This document shows, one piece after another, positions 41,502-51,994 of a DNA stretch of 64,000 nucleotides. Position 1 is the first letter of the stretch; every line of letters begins with the position of its first letter. The DNA comes from Microbulbifer flavimaris (GTDB lineage Bacteria > Pseudomonadota > Gammaproteobacteria > Pseudomonadales > Cellvibrionaceae), in NCBI RefSeq assembly GCF_001641755.2, contig NZ_LRFG02000007.1:7501-71500 (forward strand), written 5' to 3'. The notes under the pieces are model-generated. The model ran no database searches. It was not told where the DNA came from and saw only the letters and a program-made list of their open reading frames with translations. The translations under genes were made by a program, and so were the position numbers.

Positions 41502-43133
41502 CTAGGCCTGAGCACGAAAATGGCGTGGTCGCAGGCCGCTGGCGAGCAACACCAGCAGGTAGGTGCCGCCACCGCCGGCCACCAGCACTCCCATGCGCCA
41601 GGCGCGTTGCCACCAGGACCAGTCGCTCCACGACGGCCAGACCGCAAGGGCCGCCAGCAATAGACCGACCATCGCCAGGTTCGCCGCCAGAAGGCGCAAC
41701 AGGAAGACTGGCCACCCCCGTTCCGGCCGATAAACCGTGTCCCGGCGCAAGCCCTTGAACAGCAACCAGGCGTTTAGGGCCGCCTGGGCCGCGGTGGCCA
41801 GGGCCAGGCCCATGTGGCCGAGGCGGAAATAGTGGTGCAGCGGGATCACGAAGGCGAGGCTGAGCAGCATTTTGGCAGCGATGGCAATCAGGCCAAAGCG
41901 CACCGGGGTGTAGGTGTCCTGGCGGGCGAAATAGCCCGGTGCCAGTACCTTGATCAGCATGAAGCCCAGCAGGCCGAGCGCATAGGCGCGCAGCGACCAG
42001 GCAGCCATTGCCATATCCCGCGGCTCCATACGCCCGTACTGGAACAATGTGGTCAGCAGCGGTTCCGCCAGCACGATCAGCGCCAGCGCCGCGGGCAGGG
42101 AGATCAGGGTCACAGAGCGCAGGGCCCAGTCCAGGGTCTGGCTGAAGCGTTGCGGGTCACCGCCCACATGCTGCCTCGACAGGTTGGGCAGGATGACCGT
42201 GGCCACAGCGACACCAAAGACACCGAGCGGCAGCTCGACGAGACGGTCAGAGAAATACAGCCAGGACACACTGCCGGTGGGCAGGAAGGACGCCAACACT
42301 GTGTCCAGCACCAGGCTGATCTGGGTTACCGAAACCCCGAAGATCGCCGGCGCCATCAGCCGCAGGATCTTGCGCACCCCGGGGTAACGCCAGTCCCATT
42401 TCGGCCTGGGCAACAGACCCATGCGGGCCAGGAAGGGCACCTGGAACAGCAACTGCACTATCCCCGCCGCGAGCACCCCCCAGGCGAGGGCCATGATCGG
42501 CGGCTCAAACCAGCCGGTGCCGAGTACCGCCGCGCCGATTAGCACCAGGTTGAGCAGTACCGGAGTGAGTGCCGGGATGGCAAAGCGATCAAAGCTGTTG
42601 AGAACCGCGCCGGCAAAGCCAGTCAGGGATATCAACATCAGATAGGGGAAGGTAATTCGCAGCATGTCCGTGGCCAGCGCGAACTTTTCCCGCTCAGCGC
42701 CGTCCCACCACCATCCGAATGCAAAAATTCCCGCCACCAGCGGTGCGCACAGGATCCCGAACAGGGTCACCAGCAGGAGGGTGCCACCGAGTGCGCCGGC
42801 CACACGGTCGTTGAGCTCCCGCGCGGCCGCAATGCCGCCCTTTTGCCTATACTCCGCCAGTACGGGCACAAAGGCCTGCGCGAAGGCCCCCTCGGCAAAC
42901 AGGCGCCGGAAGAAGTTGGGGATTTTGAAGGCGACGAAGAAAGCATCAGCTGCCGCGCCGGCGCCGGCAAAGCGGGCGAATACCATATCCCGCACCAGGC
43001 CGAGAACCCGCGACAGCAGTGTTGCCCCGCCAACCACGGAACTGCCGCGCAGCAGCCCGGGCGCCTTGCGGGCGGTGGATTTTTCGTCACTGGCGGACTC
43101 TGATGACAAGGTGCTGGCTCCCGGAGTCGGCAT
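41502..43133 (-). CDS. murJ: Lipid II flippase MurJ
   Basis: MurJ (MviN) moves lipid II across the inner membrane for cell-wall synthesis. The protein has the conserved start of the family core (LLRGSSVVGGATLLSRVLGLVRD), about fourteen membrane segments, and the arginine-containing loop NFFRRLFAEGAFAQAFVPVL. The N-terminus is uncertain: ATG at 43133 gives a polar tail of about 25 residues (543 in total), while a GTG at 43193 would add 20 more. Confidence 0.93.
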   Translation of the reverse strand: MPTPGASTLSSESASDEKSTARKAPGLLRGSSVVGGATLLSRVLGLVRDMVFARFAGAGAAADAFFVAFKIPNFFRRLFAEGAFAQAFVPVLAEYRQKGGIAAARELNDRVAGALGGTLLLVTLFGILCAPLVAGIFAFGWWWDGAEREKFALATDMLRITFPYLMLISLTGFAGAVLNSFDRFAIPALTPVLLNLVLIGAAVLGTGWFEPPIMALAWGVLAAGIVQLLFQVPFLARMGLLPRPKWDWRYPGVRKILRLMAPAIFGVSVTQISLVLDTVLASFLPTGSVSWLYFSDRLVELPLGVFGVAVATVILPNLSRQHVGGDPQRFSQTLDWALRSVTLISLPAALALIVLAEPLLTTLFQYGRMEPRDMAMAAWSLRAYALGLLGFMLIKVLAPGYFARQDTYTPVRFGLIAIAAKMLLSLAFVIPLHHYFRLGHMGLALATAAQAALNAWLLFKGLRRDTVYRPERGWPVFLLRLLAANLAMVGLLLAALAVWPSWSDWSWWQRAWRMGVLVAGGGGTYLLVLLASGLRPRHFRAQA

Positions 43134-43281
43134 TGGTGGAATGGCCGGCAAGTCTATCGCAAAACGTGTGAGACAAGCGCCACCGGCGACCACATTTGCC
43201 TACCGGCAGGTCACAGGCAAACTATACTCAGGAAGAGCGAAACACGCGCCGCACGGGACTGGTGGCGTAAGGAGATGACGG

Positions 43282-43419
43282 ATGACCATCAACGCAATAC
43301 TGATCGCCGTGGCGCTGGCAGTCCTGCTATACGTTGCTGTGGCCCTGGGTCCCCGCCCCAAACGGGTGAGAGTTCGCATAGACACCCCCAGGGACCAGCG
43401 CTTCCGGCGCAAACATTAG
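43282..43419 (+). CDS. Small single-pass membrane protein, 45 residues
   Basis: This short gene has an excellent ribosome site (AAGGAG, 7 bases before the ATG). The predicted peptide begins MTINAILIAVALAVLLYVA, so residues 3-23 form one membrane helix, followed by a very basic tail (GPRPKRVRVRIDTPRDQRF, ending RRKH). It lies between divergent murJ and pdsO, in the same direction as pdsO. I do not recognise a family. Helix-then-basic-tail topology suggests an inner-membrane peptide with a cytoplasmic C-terminus. Confidence 0.6.
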   Translation: MTINAILIAVALAVLLYVAVALGPRPKRVRVRIDTPRDQRFRRKH

Positions 43420-43575
43420 CCCGCGGAGTGCGCGGGATGGTGAATGCCAGCATTCGCCATAATTGCACCTGAATTTGCCACATCGGCGCCATGCCGATGC
43501 CTCTTTGCGGTTTTTAAATAACTCTCGACCGGGCCGGACATGGTGCCCGCCGAAGAAACCGCAAGGAGAACGACA

Positions 43576-44265
43576 GTGAAAAAAGTAATAATCGCAGTGA
43601 CCCTGGGAACAGCAATCGCTTCCAGCGCCCAGGCGGACACCGCAGAGTATCAAGGATCGAAACTCACCCCGGCCAAGCAGGCCACCGTCTTCACCGGCGC
43701 AGCAGTTGCGGGCGCGGCAGTAGGCGGACCCGTTGGATTTATCGCCGGTGCCCTCGGTGGCGCCTGGCTGGGCGAGCAGATCAAACATGCAGAAGAGGCA
43801 ACCATGCTGGCATCACAACTGACAGAGAGCCGCAGCGAACTGGACAACCTGGCCCACCAACTGGACGCAGCGCGCCTCTCGGCCAACGATGCCACCCAGC
43901 TCGCCGCCGACAGCCTGCAATTCCAGTTATTCTTCACCACCGGTGACGACCAGATTGCCGAGACGCAGCTGCACCAGGTTTCCGCGCTGGCGGAATTCCT
44001 GGAACGCCATCCCCAGTTACAGGTGCACCTCAAGGGGCATGCGGATCCCCGCGGTAGTGACGGCTATAACAATGTACTTTCTGACCAGCGCGCGCTCAGC
44101 GTGCAAAGAGCGCTGGTTGCCAAGGGCGTCGACAGCGCCAGGATTCTCCGCAAGGCGCTCGGCGCGACCTACTCCCAGGCCCCCCGTGGCGATATCGACG
44201 CCTACGCCATGGAGCGCCGGGTGGACATCTACTTTGCCGTACCGGAAGCCACTGCCGGCCTCTGA
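43576..44265 (+). CDS. pdsO: Sortase-system-associated OmpA-like protein PdsO
   Basis: The 229-residue protein has a signal peptide (VKKVIIAVTLGTAIASSAQA), a glycine-zipper membrane segment (AAVAGAAVGGPVGFIAGALG, about 40-60), a coiled-coil linker and an OmpA C-terminal peptidoglycan-binding domain (LKGHADPRGSDGYNNVLSDQR). This architecture next to the RR/HK pair that follows matches the OmpA-family protein of the proteobacterial dedicated sortase system. The start is GTG with AAGGAG 9 bases upstream. Confidence 0.8.
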   Translation: MKKVIIAVTLGTAIASSAQADTAEYQGSKLTPAKQATVFTGAAVAGAAVGGPVGFIAGALGGAWLGEQIKHAEEATMLASQLTESRSELDNLAHQLDAARLSANDATQLAADSLQFQLFFTTGDDQIAETQLHQVSALAEFLERHPQLQVHLKGHADPRGSDGYNNVLSDQRALSVQRALVAKGVDSARILRKALGATYSQAPRGDIDAYAMERRVDIYFAVPEATAGL

Positions 44266-44400
44266 GCCGCTGAATTTTTTGTCGGGATCATAAATCCGGG
44301 GGCCCTCAGGGCACCCGGAGACCCAAGCCTCCGCTCTCTCGCCTCCACTGCTGAAATGCGGCATCATGCCCGCGCACGTATAAAAACCGCCGAAGCGCCC

Positions 44401-45090
44401 ATGACCCCCAACATTGCCATTGTCGAGGACGAGCGAGCGATCGCCGAAAACTATCGCGATGCCCTGCGCCGCAGCGGTTATCACGTCAACCTGTACGAAA
44501 GCCGCACCTCCGCGCTCGAGGCATTCCGCCAGCGCTTGCCAGACCTGGCGGTGATCGATGTGGGCCTGGGCGCAGAAATCGAGGGGGGCTTCGAGCTCTG
44601 CCGCGAACTGCGGGCCATGGCGCCGACCCTGCCGATCCTGTTCCTCACTGCCCGCGACTCGGAACTGGACATCATTTCCGGCCTGCGCCTGGGTGCCGAT
44701 GACTACCTCACCAAGGACATCTCCCTGCCCCATATGCAGGCCCGTATTCACGCGCTGCTGCGACGGGTAAACGTCCTCAAGAATCGCGACGATGAGGGCG
44801 AGCGCCTGCAACAGGGCGAACTGGAACTGGATGTAGAGCGCCTGCACTGCCGCTGGGGCGGTGAGGCCGTCGATCTCACCGTGACCGAATTCTGGATCGT
44901 GCATGCACTCGCCCGGCGCCCGGGCCACGTCAAATCCCGCAGCCAGCTGATGGAGGCCGCCCAGGTAGTCCTCGACGACAGCACCATCACCTCCCACGTC
45001 AAACGCATTCGCCGCAAGTTCCAGGCGGTGGACAGCGCCTTCGATGCCATCGCCACCGCCTATGGCCTCGGCTACCGCTGGCAGGCCTGA
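44401..45090 (+). CDS. pdsR: Response regulator PdsR of a dedicated sortase system
   Basis: This 229-residue OmpR-type regulator has a receiver domain with Glu9/Asp10 and acceptor Asp53 (LAVIDVGLG), then a winged-helix DNA-binding domain (LTVTEFWIVHALARRPGHVKSR, YGLGYRW). The FLTARDSELDIISGLRLGADDYLTKDISLPH block fits the PdsR group. A longer frame begins at 44356, but MTPNIAIVEDE is the normal receiver start. It is 135 bases after pdsO and 38 before pdsS. Confidence 0.82.
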   Translation: MTPNIAIVEDERAIAENYRDALRRSGYHVNLYESRTSALEAFRQRLPDLAVIDVGLGAEIEGGFELCRELRAMAPTLPILFLTARDSELDIISGLRLGADDYLTKDISLPHMQARIHALLRRVNVLKNRDDEGERLQQGELELDVERLHCRWGGEAVDLTVTEFWIVHALARRPGHVKSRSQLMEAAQVVLDDSTITSHVKRIRRKFQAVDSAFDAIATAYGLGYRWQA

Positions 45091-45128
45091 GCGACGATGA
45101 CGTCAGTTAAGCTGCAGGTGGCCAGGGC

Positions 45129-47201
45129 GTGAAACTGCGTCGACAACTGTTGCTGCTGAGCCTGGTCACGCTGGCAATGCCCTGGGCCGGCTGCCAGTAC
45201 CTGCGCCAGGTGGACGAGACCCTCGCCGCCGGACAACTGCAGGCACTCGAAGCCACCGCCAGCGCTGTGGCCGCGCGCCTGGCCAGCGCCCCCAGCCTCA
45301 TCCTCGCCGACCCGGAGCGCCAGCACCGCCCGCACGGCGCCCAGCTCTACCTCAACCCGCTGCCACAACCGCCGCTCGTCGACGGATACGGTGACGAATG
45401 GCGCCAGTGGTCGCTGAGCCCACAATTGCTTACCGACCAGAAGAACACGCCCCTGGCAAGAGCGACACTGGGTCTGCGCGGCGGGCAGATCTACCTGCTG
45501 CTCACGGTCAACGACGATACCCCCAGTTATCACGATCCCCGCACGGGGCTCCGTGCCAGCGGTGACGCCGTGGAAATCCACGCCGGCGACCGCCACTACA
45601 CCCTGCCAGTAGCCAGCCAGGGCCCGGCTGCGGCGCTGTGGCACAACCGCACCCGGGGCAATGTTGAGCGCGAACTGCGCCTGCGGGGCCGCTGGGCCAC
45701 CTCCCCGGGGGGCTACCAGCTGGAACTGAGCCTGCCCCGCGAACTGGCCAATGGCGAAATGGCCATCACCGTCATCGACCGCCACAACAGCAGCGGCGGC
45801 TCACCGGCGCGCCTGGCCTCGACACTGCCGGCAGACGGTATACCGGGCCGGCTGGTGCAGCCCCTGAACGCACTTCAGGCCGAACTGGAGCATTTCCGGC
45901 GCCCGGGGCTGCGACTCGCCGTCGTGGATAGCGAGGGCTTTCTGCTCGCCTCTACCGGTACGCTGCATCAGCAGCGCCCCCGGGACCAGGACACGCCCTG
46001 GCTACAGAGCTGGGCCTATCGCCGGCTCATGAGGCAGAGCAACCTGCCGGCACTGCCCGAGAGCGGCCTGCCCACCTTCGAGCCCGGCGGCCGTTCCCTG
46101 GCCAGCCACTGGTTTCGAGCCCCGCTGGACGGGCGTATCGGCGCGGTCAGCGCAGCCGTCGTTACCCGCGCAGACGACATTGTCGAGCGCCCCGTACTGG
46201 GCAGGGTAATCGCGCTCCAGTCCGGCGACAGCGTGCTGGCCCTGACGGAATCTGCCGCCCACCGCCTGTGGCTGCTGTCCGCTACTGCAGCCGGTGCCGC
46301 CGCACTGTTGCTGCTGGGCTACGCCAGCTGGCTTTCCTGGCGGGTGCGGCGCCTGCACCGCGCCGCCACCAACGCCATCGACAGCAGCGGGCGCCTGCGC
46401 GGCAATTTCCCCCGCGCCCGTCTGGGCGATGAGCTGGGCGATCTCAATCGCGCCTTTGCCGATCTGCTCGGCGAGCTGGACCGGTACCACCACTACCTGC
46501 GAACGCTGGCGAGCAAGCTCTCCCACGAACTCCGCACTCCACTGGCGGTGGTGCGCTCCTCCCTGGACAACCTCGCCATGGCTGAGCTGCCAGCGGACAG
46601 CCGGCGCTACGCGGAACGGGCGCAGGAGGGCGGTGCGCGCCTGAGCGGCATCCTCAACAGCCTTTCAGCAGCCAGTGACCTGGAAGCGAGCATTCGCCAC
46701 GCAGAGCGCGAATCCTTTGACCTGGCAGACCTGCTGCAGGCACTGGTGCAGTGCTACCAGGACGCACACCCCCAGCACCGTTTTCGCCTCGAGCGCCCGG
46801 AGGGCGAGCTTCGCTGCCATGGCGCTCCGGAGCTGCTGGCACAGCTGATGGATAAGCTGGTGGACAATGCGGTGAGCTTTGCCCCGCAAGACAGCGAGAT
46901 ACTGGTGCGCGCCCGGCACCATGGCGATGGATACTGCCTGCAGGTGGAGAATGAGGGCCCGGCCCTGCCCGACGGCTTCGACCGCAAGCTGTTCGACTCA
47001 CTGGTCTCGGTGCGCCCGGGCGGCGACCGCGGCGGCCATCTGGGGCTCGGCCTCTACATCGCCCGCCTGATCGCGGAATTCCATGGCGGGCGGCTGGCAG
47101 CCGCTAACCGCGCGGACCGCAGTGGCGCGGTCTTCACGCTGTTGCTGCCACGGGGAGTGACTGGCGACAGGGCCATTGCAGAAGCCCCCGGAAGCGGTTG
47201 A
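45129..47201 (+). CDS. pdsS: Sensor histidine kinase PdsS of a dedicated sortase system
   Basis: The 690-residue membrane kinase has an N-terminal helix (about 4-22) and a long periplasmic region. Residues about 75-220 resemble a family-9 carbohydrate-binding/DOMON fold (PPLVDGYGDEWRQW, GGQIYLLLTVNDD, GDAVEIHAGDRHYTLP). A second helix (about 382-402), HAMP, HisKA with His466 (KLSHELRTPLAVVRSSLDNL) and HATPase_c (DNAVSFAP, LGLGLYIARLIAEFHGG) follow. The layout matches the dedicated-sortase histidine kinase. The start is GTG with an imperfect ribosome site. Confidence 0.82.
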   Translation: MKLRRQLLLLSLVTLAMPWAGCQYLRQVDETLAAGQLQALEATASAVAARLASAPSLILADPERQHRPHGAQLYLNPLPQPPLVDGYGDEWRQWSLSPQLLTDQKNTPLARATLGLRGGQIYLLLTVNDDTPSYHDPRTGLRASGDAVEIHAGDRHYTLPVASQGPAAALWHNRTRGNVERELRLRGRWATSPGGYQLELSLPRELANGEMAITVIDRHNSSGGSPARLASTLPADGIPGRLVQPLNALQAELEHFRRPGLRLAVVDSEGFLLASTGTLHQQRPRDQDTPWLQSWAYRRLMRQSNLPALPESGLPTFEPGGRSLASHWFRAPLDGRIGAVSAAVVTRADDIVERPVLGRVIALQSGDSVLALTESAAHRLWLLSATAAGAAALLLLGYASWLSWRVRRLHRAATNAIDSSGRLRGNFPRARLGDELGDLNRAFADLLGELDRYHHYLRTLASKLSHELRTPLAVVRSSLDNLAMAELPADSRRYAERAQEGGARLSGILNSLSAASDLEASIRHAERESFDLADLLQALVQCYQDAHPQHRFRLERPEGELRCHGAPELLAQLMDKLVDNAVSFAPQDSEILVRARHHGDGYCLQVENEGPALPDGFDRKLFDSLVSVRPGGDRGGHLGLGLYIARLIAEFHGGRLAAANRADRSGAVFTLLLPRGVTGDRAIAEAPGSG

Positions 47202-47225
47202 CAAACAACCAACTGTGGGGATAAT
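47198..47225 (+). promoter_or_regulatory. Sigma-70 promoter of rpsT
   Basis: A perfect -35 TTGACA (47198-47203) and near-consensus -10 GATAAT (47220-47225) are 16 bases apart. The -35 overlaps the pdsS stop codon. The ribosomal protein gene begins 67 bases after the -10. Confidence 0.75.
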
Positions 47226-47291
47226 GTCGCGTCCCAATCGGGCCCCGGCCCGTTAGTTACAGAGTTTTTGAGATTCCAACAGGAGCAACCG

Positions 47292-47558
47292 GTGGCCAAC
47301 TCACCTCAAGCGAAGAAACGCGCGCGCCAGAACGACAAGCGCCGTAAACACAACGCCAGCCTGCGCTCCATGGTGCGCACCTACATCAAGAAGGTAGTTG
47401 CGGCCATCGATGCAGGTGATGCGGAAAAAGCCAAGACAGCCTACGCAGAAGCGGTACCGGTCATCGACCGTATGGCGGACAAGGGCATTATTCACAAGAA
47501 TAAGGCCGCCCGTCACAAGAGCCGCCTGAACGCCAAGATCAAAGCCCTGGCTGCCTGA
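47292..47558 (+). CDS. rpsT: 30S ribosomal protein S20
   Basis: The 88-residue basic protein ([20 protein letters not shown], ending KIKALAA) binds 16S rRNA during 30S assembly. The start is GTG with AGGAG upstream. A non-ATG start is also known for E. coli rpsT (UUG), where it is linked to translational autoregulation. It has its own promoter and terminator. Confidence 0.97.
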   Translation: MANSPQAKKRARQNDKRRKHNASLRSMVRTYIKKVVAAIDAGDAEKAKTAYAEAVPVIDRMADKGIIHKNKAARHKSRLNAKIKALAA

Positions 47559-47579
47559 TCCGCGCTCAGAACGCAAAAA

Positions 47580-47596
47580 CCCCGCCATCGGCGGGG
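47580..47596. terminator. Bidirectional terminator, rpsT / proB
   Basis: A 7-bp stem CCCCGCC / GGCGGGG with an ATC loop is flanked by AAAAA on one side and TTTTTT on the other. It serves convergent rpsT and proB. Confidence 0.9.
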
Positions 47597-47627
47597 TTTT
47601 TTGTTTCTGTTGCCGCAATCGGCAGCA

Positions 47628-48761
47628 CTACAGCAGGATCAGGTTATCGCGATGGATCAACTCCTCGTCATCCCGGTAGCCAAGCAACTCGATGAAGCGC
47701 TCTGAAGGCTGCCCCACGATACGGCCCGTTTCACTGCTGTCATAGTTCACCAGTCCACGGGCAATCTCTACCCCCGCCCCGTTGCAGCAGGACACCAATT
47801 CACCGCGACGGAAATGCCCCTCCGCGGCATTGACACCCACCGCCAGCAGGCTGCGGCCACTCTCCAGCAGCGCGCGCTCAGCGCCCTCATCCAGTATCAA
47901 CTTGCCGCGGACCTGCAGCTGACCGGCCAGCCAGCGCTTGCGCGCCGTCATCGGGTCCGCCTCCGGTAATAGCAGTGTGCCCAGACGCTCCCCGGCACTG
48001 ACCCGCTCGATCACACTCTCCACCACACCACCGGCGATAACGGTACAGGCCCCGGAGCGGGCCGCCAGCTGCGCGGCGCGCACCTTGGTGGTCATCCCGC
48101 CGCGACCGAGACCACTGCGGGAATCGCCGGCCATAGCCATCAGCGCCGCATCCCCAGCGGCGCCCTCGCGAATCAGCTCGGCAGCGGGATTGTCCCGGGG
48201 ATCCTCGGTAAACAGGCCATCGGCATCGGTAAGGATCAGCAGTGCCTCGGCCTCCACCAGGTTGGCCACCAGCGCCGCCAGGGTGTCATTGTCGCCGAAG
48301 CGGATCTCGTCGGTGACCACGGTGTCATTTTCGTTGATCACCGGCACCACACCGTGAGAAAGGAGCGTCCGCAGGGTGCTGCGGGCGTTGAGGTAGCGGG
48401 TGCGATTGGAGAGGTCGTCGTGGTCGAGGAGGATTTGCGCGGTGCGGCAGTCGAACTGGCCGAACGCCTGCTCATACACCTGCACCAGGTGGCTCTGCCC
48501 CACCGCGGCAGCCGCCTGCAGCTGGTGAATGGAGTCCGGGCGCTTGCGCCAGCCAAGACGATCCATTCCCGCCGCTACCGCCCCGGAGGACACCAGCAGC
48601 ACCTCGATTCCGCGGGCGCGGAGTGCGGCCATCTGGCTGGCCCATTGAAAAATGGCGTCGCGGTTCACACCGCGGCCATTGTCGGTGATCAGTGCGCTGC
48701 CGATTTTGATCACCCAGCGCCGGGTTTTTGCCAGTCGCTGGCGAGCCGCTACGAAATCCAT
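47628..48761 (-). CDS. proB: Glutamate 5-kinase
   Basis: ProB phosphorylates glutamate in the first step of proline synthesis. The 377-residue protein has an amino-acid kinase domain ([49 protein letters not shown]) and a C-terminal PUA domain. It follows obgE by 53 bases, as in Pseudomonas. The proA gene is not in the window. Confidence 0.96.
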   Translation of the reverse strand: MDFVAARQRLAKTRRWVIKIGSALITDNGRGVNRDAIFQWASQMAALRARGIEVLLVSSGAVAAGMDRLGWRKRPDSIHQLQAAAAVGQSHLVQVYEQAFGQFDCRTAQILLDHDDLSNRTRYLNARSTLRTLLSHGVVPVINENDTVVTDEIRFGDNDTLAALVANLVEAEALLILTDADGLFTEDPRDNPAAELIREGAAGDAALMAMAGDSRSGLGRGGMTTKVRAAQLAARSGACTVIAGGVVESVIERVSAGERLGTLLLPEADPMTARKRWLAGQLQVRGKLILDEGAERALLESGRSLLAVGVNAAEGHFRRGELVSCCNGAGVEIARGLVNYDSSETGRIVGQPSERFIELLGYRDDEELIHRDNLILL

Positions 48762-48814
48762 GTTCCCCCCGAAACTGCCCCCAAAGCGGGGCGCAGAGGC
48801 CGGCCCTCCCGACC

Positions 48815-50032
<1,218 letters not shown>

Positions 50033-50103
50033 CTAGCGGCTGCTTCTCTCTCTGGCAGTGTAACCTGCGCAATCTTTTCCTACCCGCTCCCGCAGGAGCC
50101 AAA

Positions 50104-50131
50104 ACAAAAAAGCCCCGCAATGTGCGGGGCT
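50104..50131 (-). terminator. Terminator between rpmA and obgE
   Basis: A 9-bp perfect stem AGCCCCGCA / TGCGGGGCT (50111-50119 with 50123-50131) and a minus-strand T run follow rpmA by 27 bases. Partial read-through into obgE is likely. Confidence 0.85.
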
Positions 50132-50157
50132 TTCGTGAAGCTAAGGCTGGTAACCGC

Positions 50158-50415
50158 TTAGGCAGTTTCGATAGAAACGAACTTGCGGTTGTTGGGGCCT
50201 TTCACTTCGAACTTCACAACGCCGTCCGCAGTGGCGAACAGGGTGTGGTCCTTGCCCATACCAACGTTAACGCCGGCGTGGAACTTGGTGCCGCGCTGAC
50301 GCACGATGATGTTGCCTGCCGCTACGGCCTGGCCGCCAAAGCGCTTCACGCCCAGGCGTTTACTTTCGGAATCGCGCCCATTGCGCGTACTACCGCCAGC
50401 TTTCTTGTGTGCCAT
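50158..50415 (-). CDS. rpmA: 50S ribosomal protein L27
   Basis: The 85-residue protein starts [20 protein letters not shown], the family N-terminus that reaches the peptidyl-transferase centre. The Firmicute-type N-terminal extension is absent. GAGGAG lies upstream. It is co-transcribed with rplU. Confidence 0.98.
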   Translation of the reverse strand: MAHKKAGGSTRNGRDSESKRLGVKRFGGQAVAAGNIIVRQRGTKFHAGVNVGMGKDHTLFATADGVVKFEVKGPNNRKFVSIETA

Positions 50416-50433
50416 GAGTCGTTACTCCTCTGC

Positions 50434-50745
50434 TTATGCCTTGATGCCAGTGATTTTAACTTCGGTGTACCACTGACGGTGGCCCTGGCGCTTCATGGAG
50501 TGCTTGCGACGGCGGAACTTGATGATTTTCACCTTCTCGCCGCGGCCGTGGCTGACCACTTCGGCAGTCACTTTAGCGCCGTCTACAACGGGGGCACCGA
50601 TGTTGATCTTGTCGCCGTCGACGACCATCAGTACCTTGTCAAAATCGATGGAATCGCCGGTTGCAACTTCCAGCTTCTCCAGGCGAAGTACTTCGCCCTC
50701 TTCTACGCGGTGCTGCTTGCCACCGCTCTCAATTACAGCGTACAT
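50434..50745 (-). CDS. rplU: 50S ribosomal protein L21
   Basis: This 103-residue protein has the family start [18 protein letters not shown] and the C-terminal [14 protein letters not shown] basic block. It is first in the rplU-rpmA operon, 18 bases before rpmA, and carries a leader of roughly 140 bases from the candidate promoter. Confidence 0.98.
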   Translation of the reverse strand: MYAVIESGGKQHRVEEGEVLRLEKLEVATGDSIDFDKVLMVVDGDKINIGAPVVDGAKVTAEVVSHGRGEKVKIIKFRRRKHSMKRQGHRQWYTEVKITGIKA

Positions 50746-50890
50746 ATCTCTATGCTCCGGATGGACGACACGAAGCAGCGGGCAGACACCAGAACCTGGT
50801 AGTCACTGCTCCGCATTTCGGGAGCTTGCGCCGTGTGTTTTAAACAGCTTGTCCCCGACGGGCCGCGAGGGCCGGTCAAACGGGGCGCAG

Positions 50891-50919
50891 ATTCTAATCA
50901 ATTCCCGTCGTTGATACAA
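50891..50919 (-). promoter_or_regulatory. Candidate sigma-70 promoter of rplU-rpmA
   Basis: On the minus strand TTGTAT (50919-50914) and TAGAAT (50896-50891) are separated by exactly 17 bases. It is divergent from ispB. Confidence 0.55.
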
Positions 50920-50983
50920 TAGCGCCCGCGCCGCAGCGCCGGCGACTCTGACAGCCCTATAAAGCAGTATAAGGAACCCACCC

Positions 50984-51946
50984 ATGTTGCCTTTCCACCG
51001 GGTCGCCGCGGACGACTTCGCCGCGGTCAATCAGCGCATTCTCGACCAATTGCACTCGGATGTTCCCCTGGTGGAAAACATCGGCCACTACCTGGTCGAA
51101 GCCGGCGGCAAGCGCCTGCGCCCACTACTGGTGCTGCTCTGCGCCCGGGCGGCGGGCTACCGGGGCCAGAACCATATCGACCTGGCCACCATTATCGAGT
51201 TTATCCACACCGCCACCCTGCTTCACGATGATGTGGTGGACACCTCCGAGCGGCGCCGCGGCCGCCTGACCGCCAATGCCAAGTGGGGCAACGCACCGGC
51301 CGTCCTGGTCGGCGATTTCCTCTACTCCCGCGCCTTCCAGATGATGGTAGCGCTGAAGGACATGGACATCATGGCGGTGCTGTCCGACACCACCAACACC
51401 ATTGCAGAGGGCGAGGTGCAGCAACTCGTGAACGCGGGGGACCCGCAGGTCAGCGAGGAAAACTATCTCACCGTCATTCACAAGAAAACCGGCGCCCTGT
51501 TCGAGGCCGCCTGTGAGACCGCGGCAGTGCTGGCGGGCTGCAGCCCGGACGAGCGCACGGCACTGAAACTGTATGGCCGCCACCTGGGGCTGGCCTTCCA
51601 GCTGGTGGACGACGCCCTGGACTACCGTGGCAACCCGGAAGAACTGGGCAAGAATGTCGGCGACGACCTGGCCGAGGGCAAACCCACCCTGCCCCTGATC
51701 TACACCATGGCCAACGGCACCACCGAGCAGGCGGCGCTGGTGCGGGAGGCCATCGAACAGCGCAGTGACCAGCGCCTGACCGAAATCGTCACCGCCATCG
51801 AGGACTGTGGCGCGTTGGATTACACCATGGAACGGGCGCGCGCGGCGGTAGGTGAAGCGAAGGATCAGCTGACGTTCCTGCCAGAAGGAGAGCAGAAGAC
51901 TGCGCTGCAGCAGCTGGCGAGTTTTGCAGTTGAGCGAACTGTGTAA
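50984..51946 (+). CDS. ispB: Octaprenyl diphosphate synthase
   Basis: IspB makes the ubiquinone side-chain precursor. The 320-residue protein has the first aspartate-rich motif LLHDDVVD (Asp82, Asp83, Asp86) and the second QLVDDALDY, plus GGKRLRPLLVLL. AAGGAACC precedes the ATG. It is divergent from rplU, the arrangement of E. coli and Pseudomonas. Confidence 0.95.
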   Translation: MLPFHRVAADDFAAVNQRILDQLHSDVPLVENIGHYLVEAGGKRLRPLLVLLCARAAGYRGQNHIDLATIIEFIHTATLLHDDVVDTSERRRGRLTANAKWGNAPAVLVGDFLYSRAFQMMVALKDMDIMAVLSDTTNTIAEGEVQQLVNAGDPQVSEENYLTVIHKKTGALFEAACETAAVLAGCSPDERTALKLYGRHLGLAFQLVDDALDYRGNPEELGKNVGDDLAEGKPTLPLIYTMANGTTEQAALVREAIEQRSDQRLTEIVTAIEDCGALDYTMERARAAVGEAKDQLTFLPEGEQKTALQQLASFAVERTV

Positions 51947-51994
51947 CGTCCCGAACACGCCACCACCTCCGTGGCGGCACTGCCGCAGGCGAAC

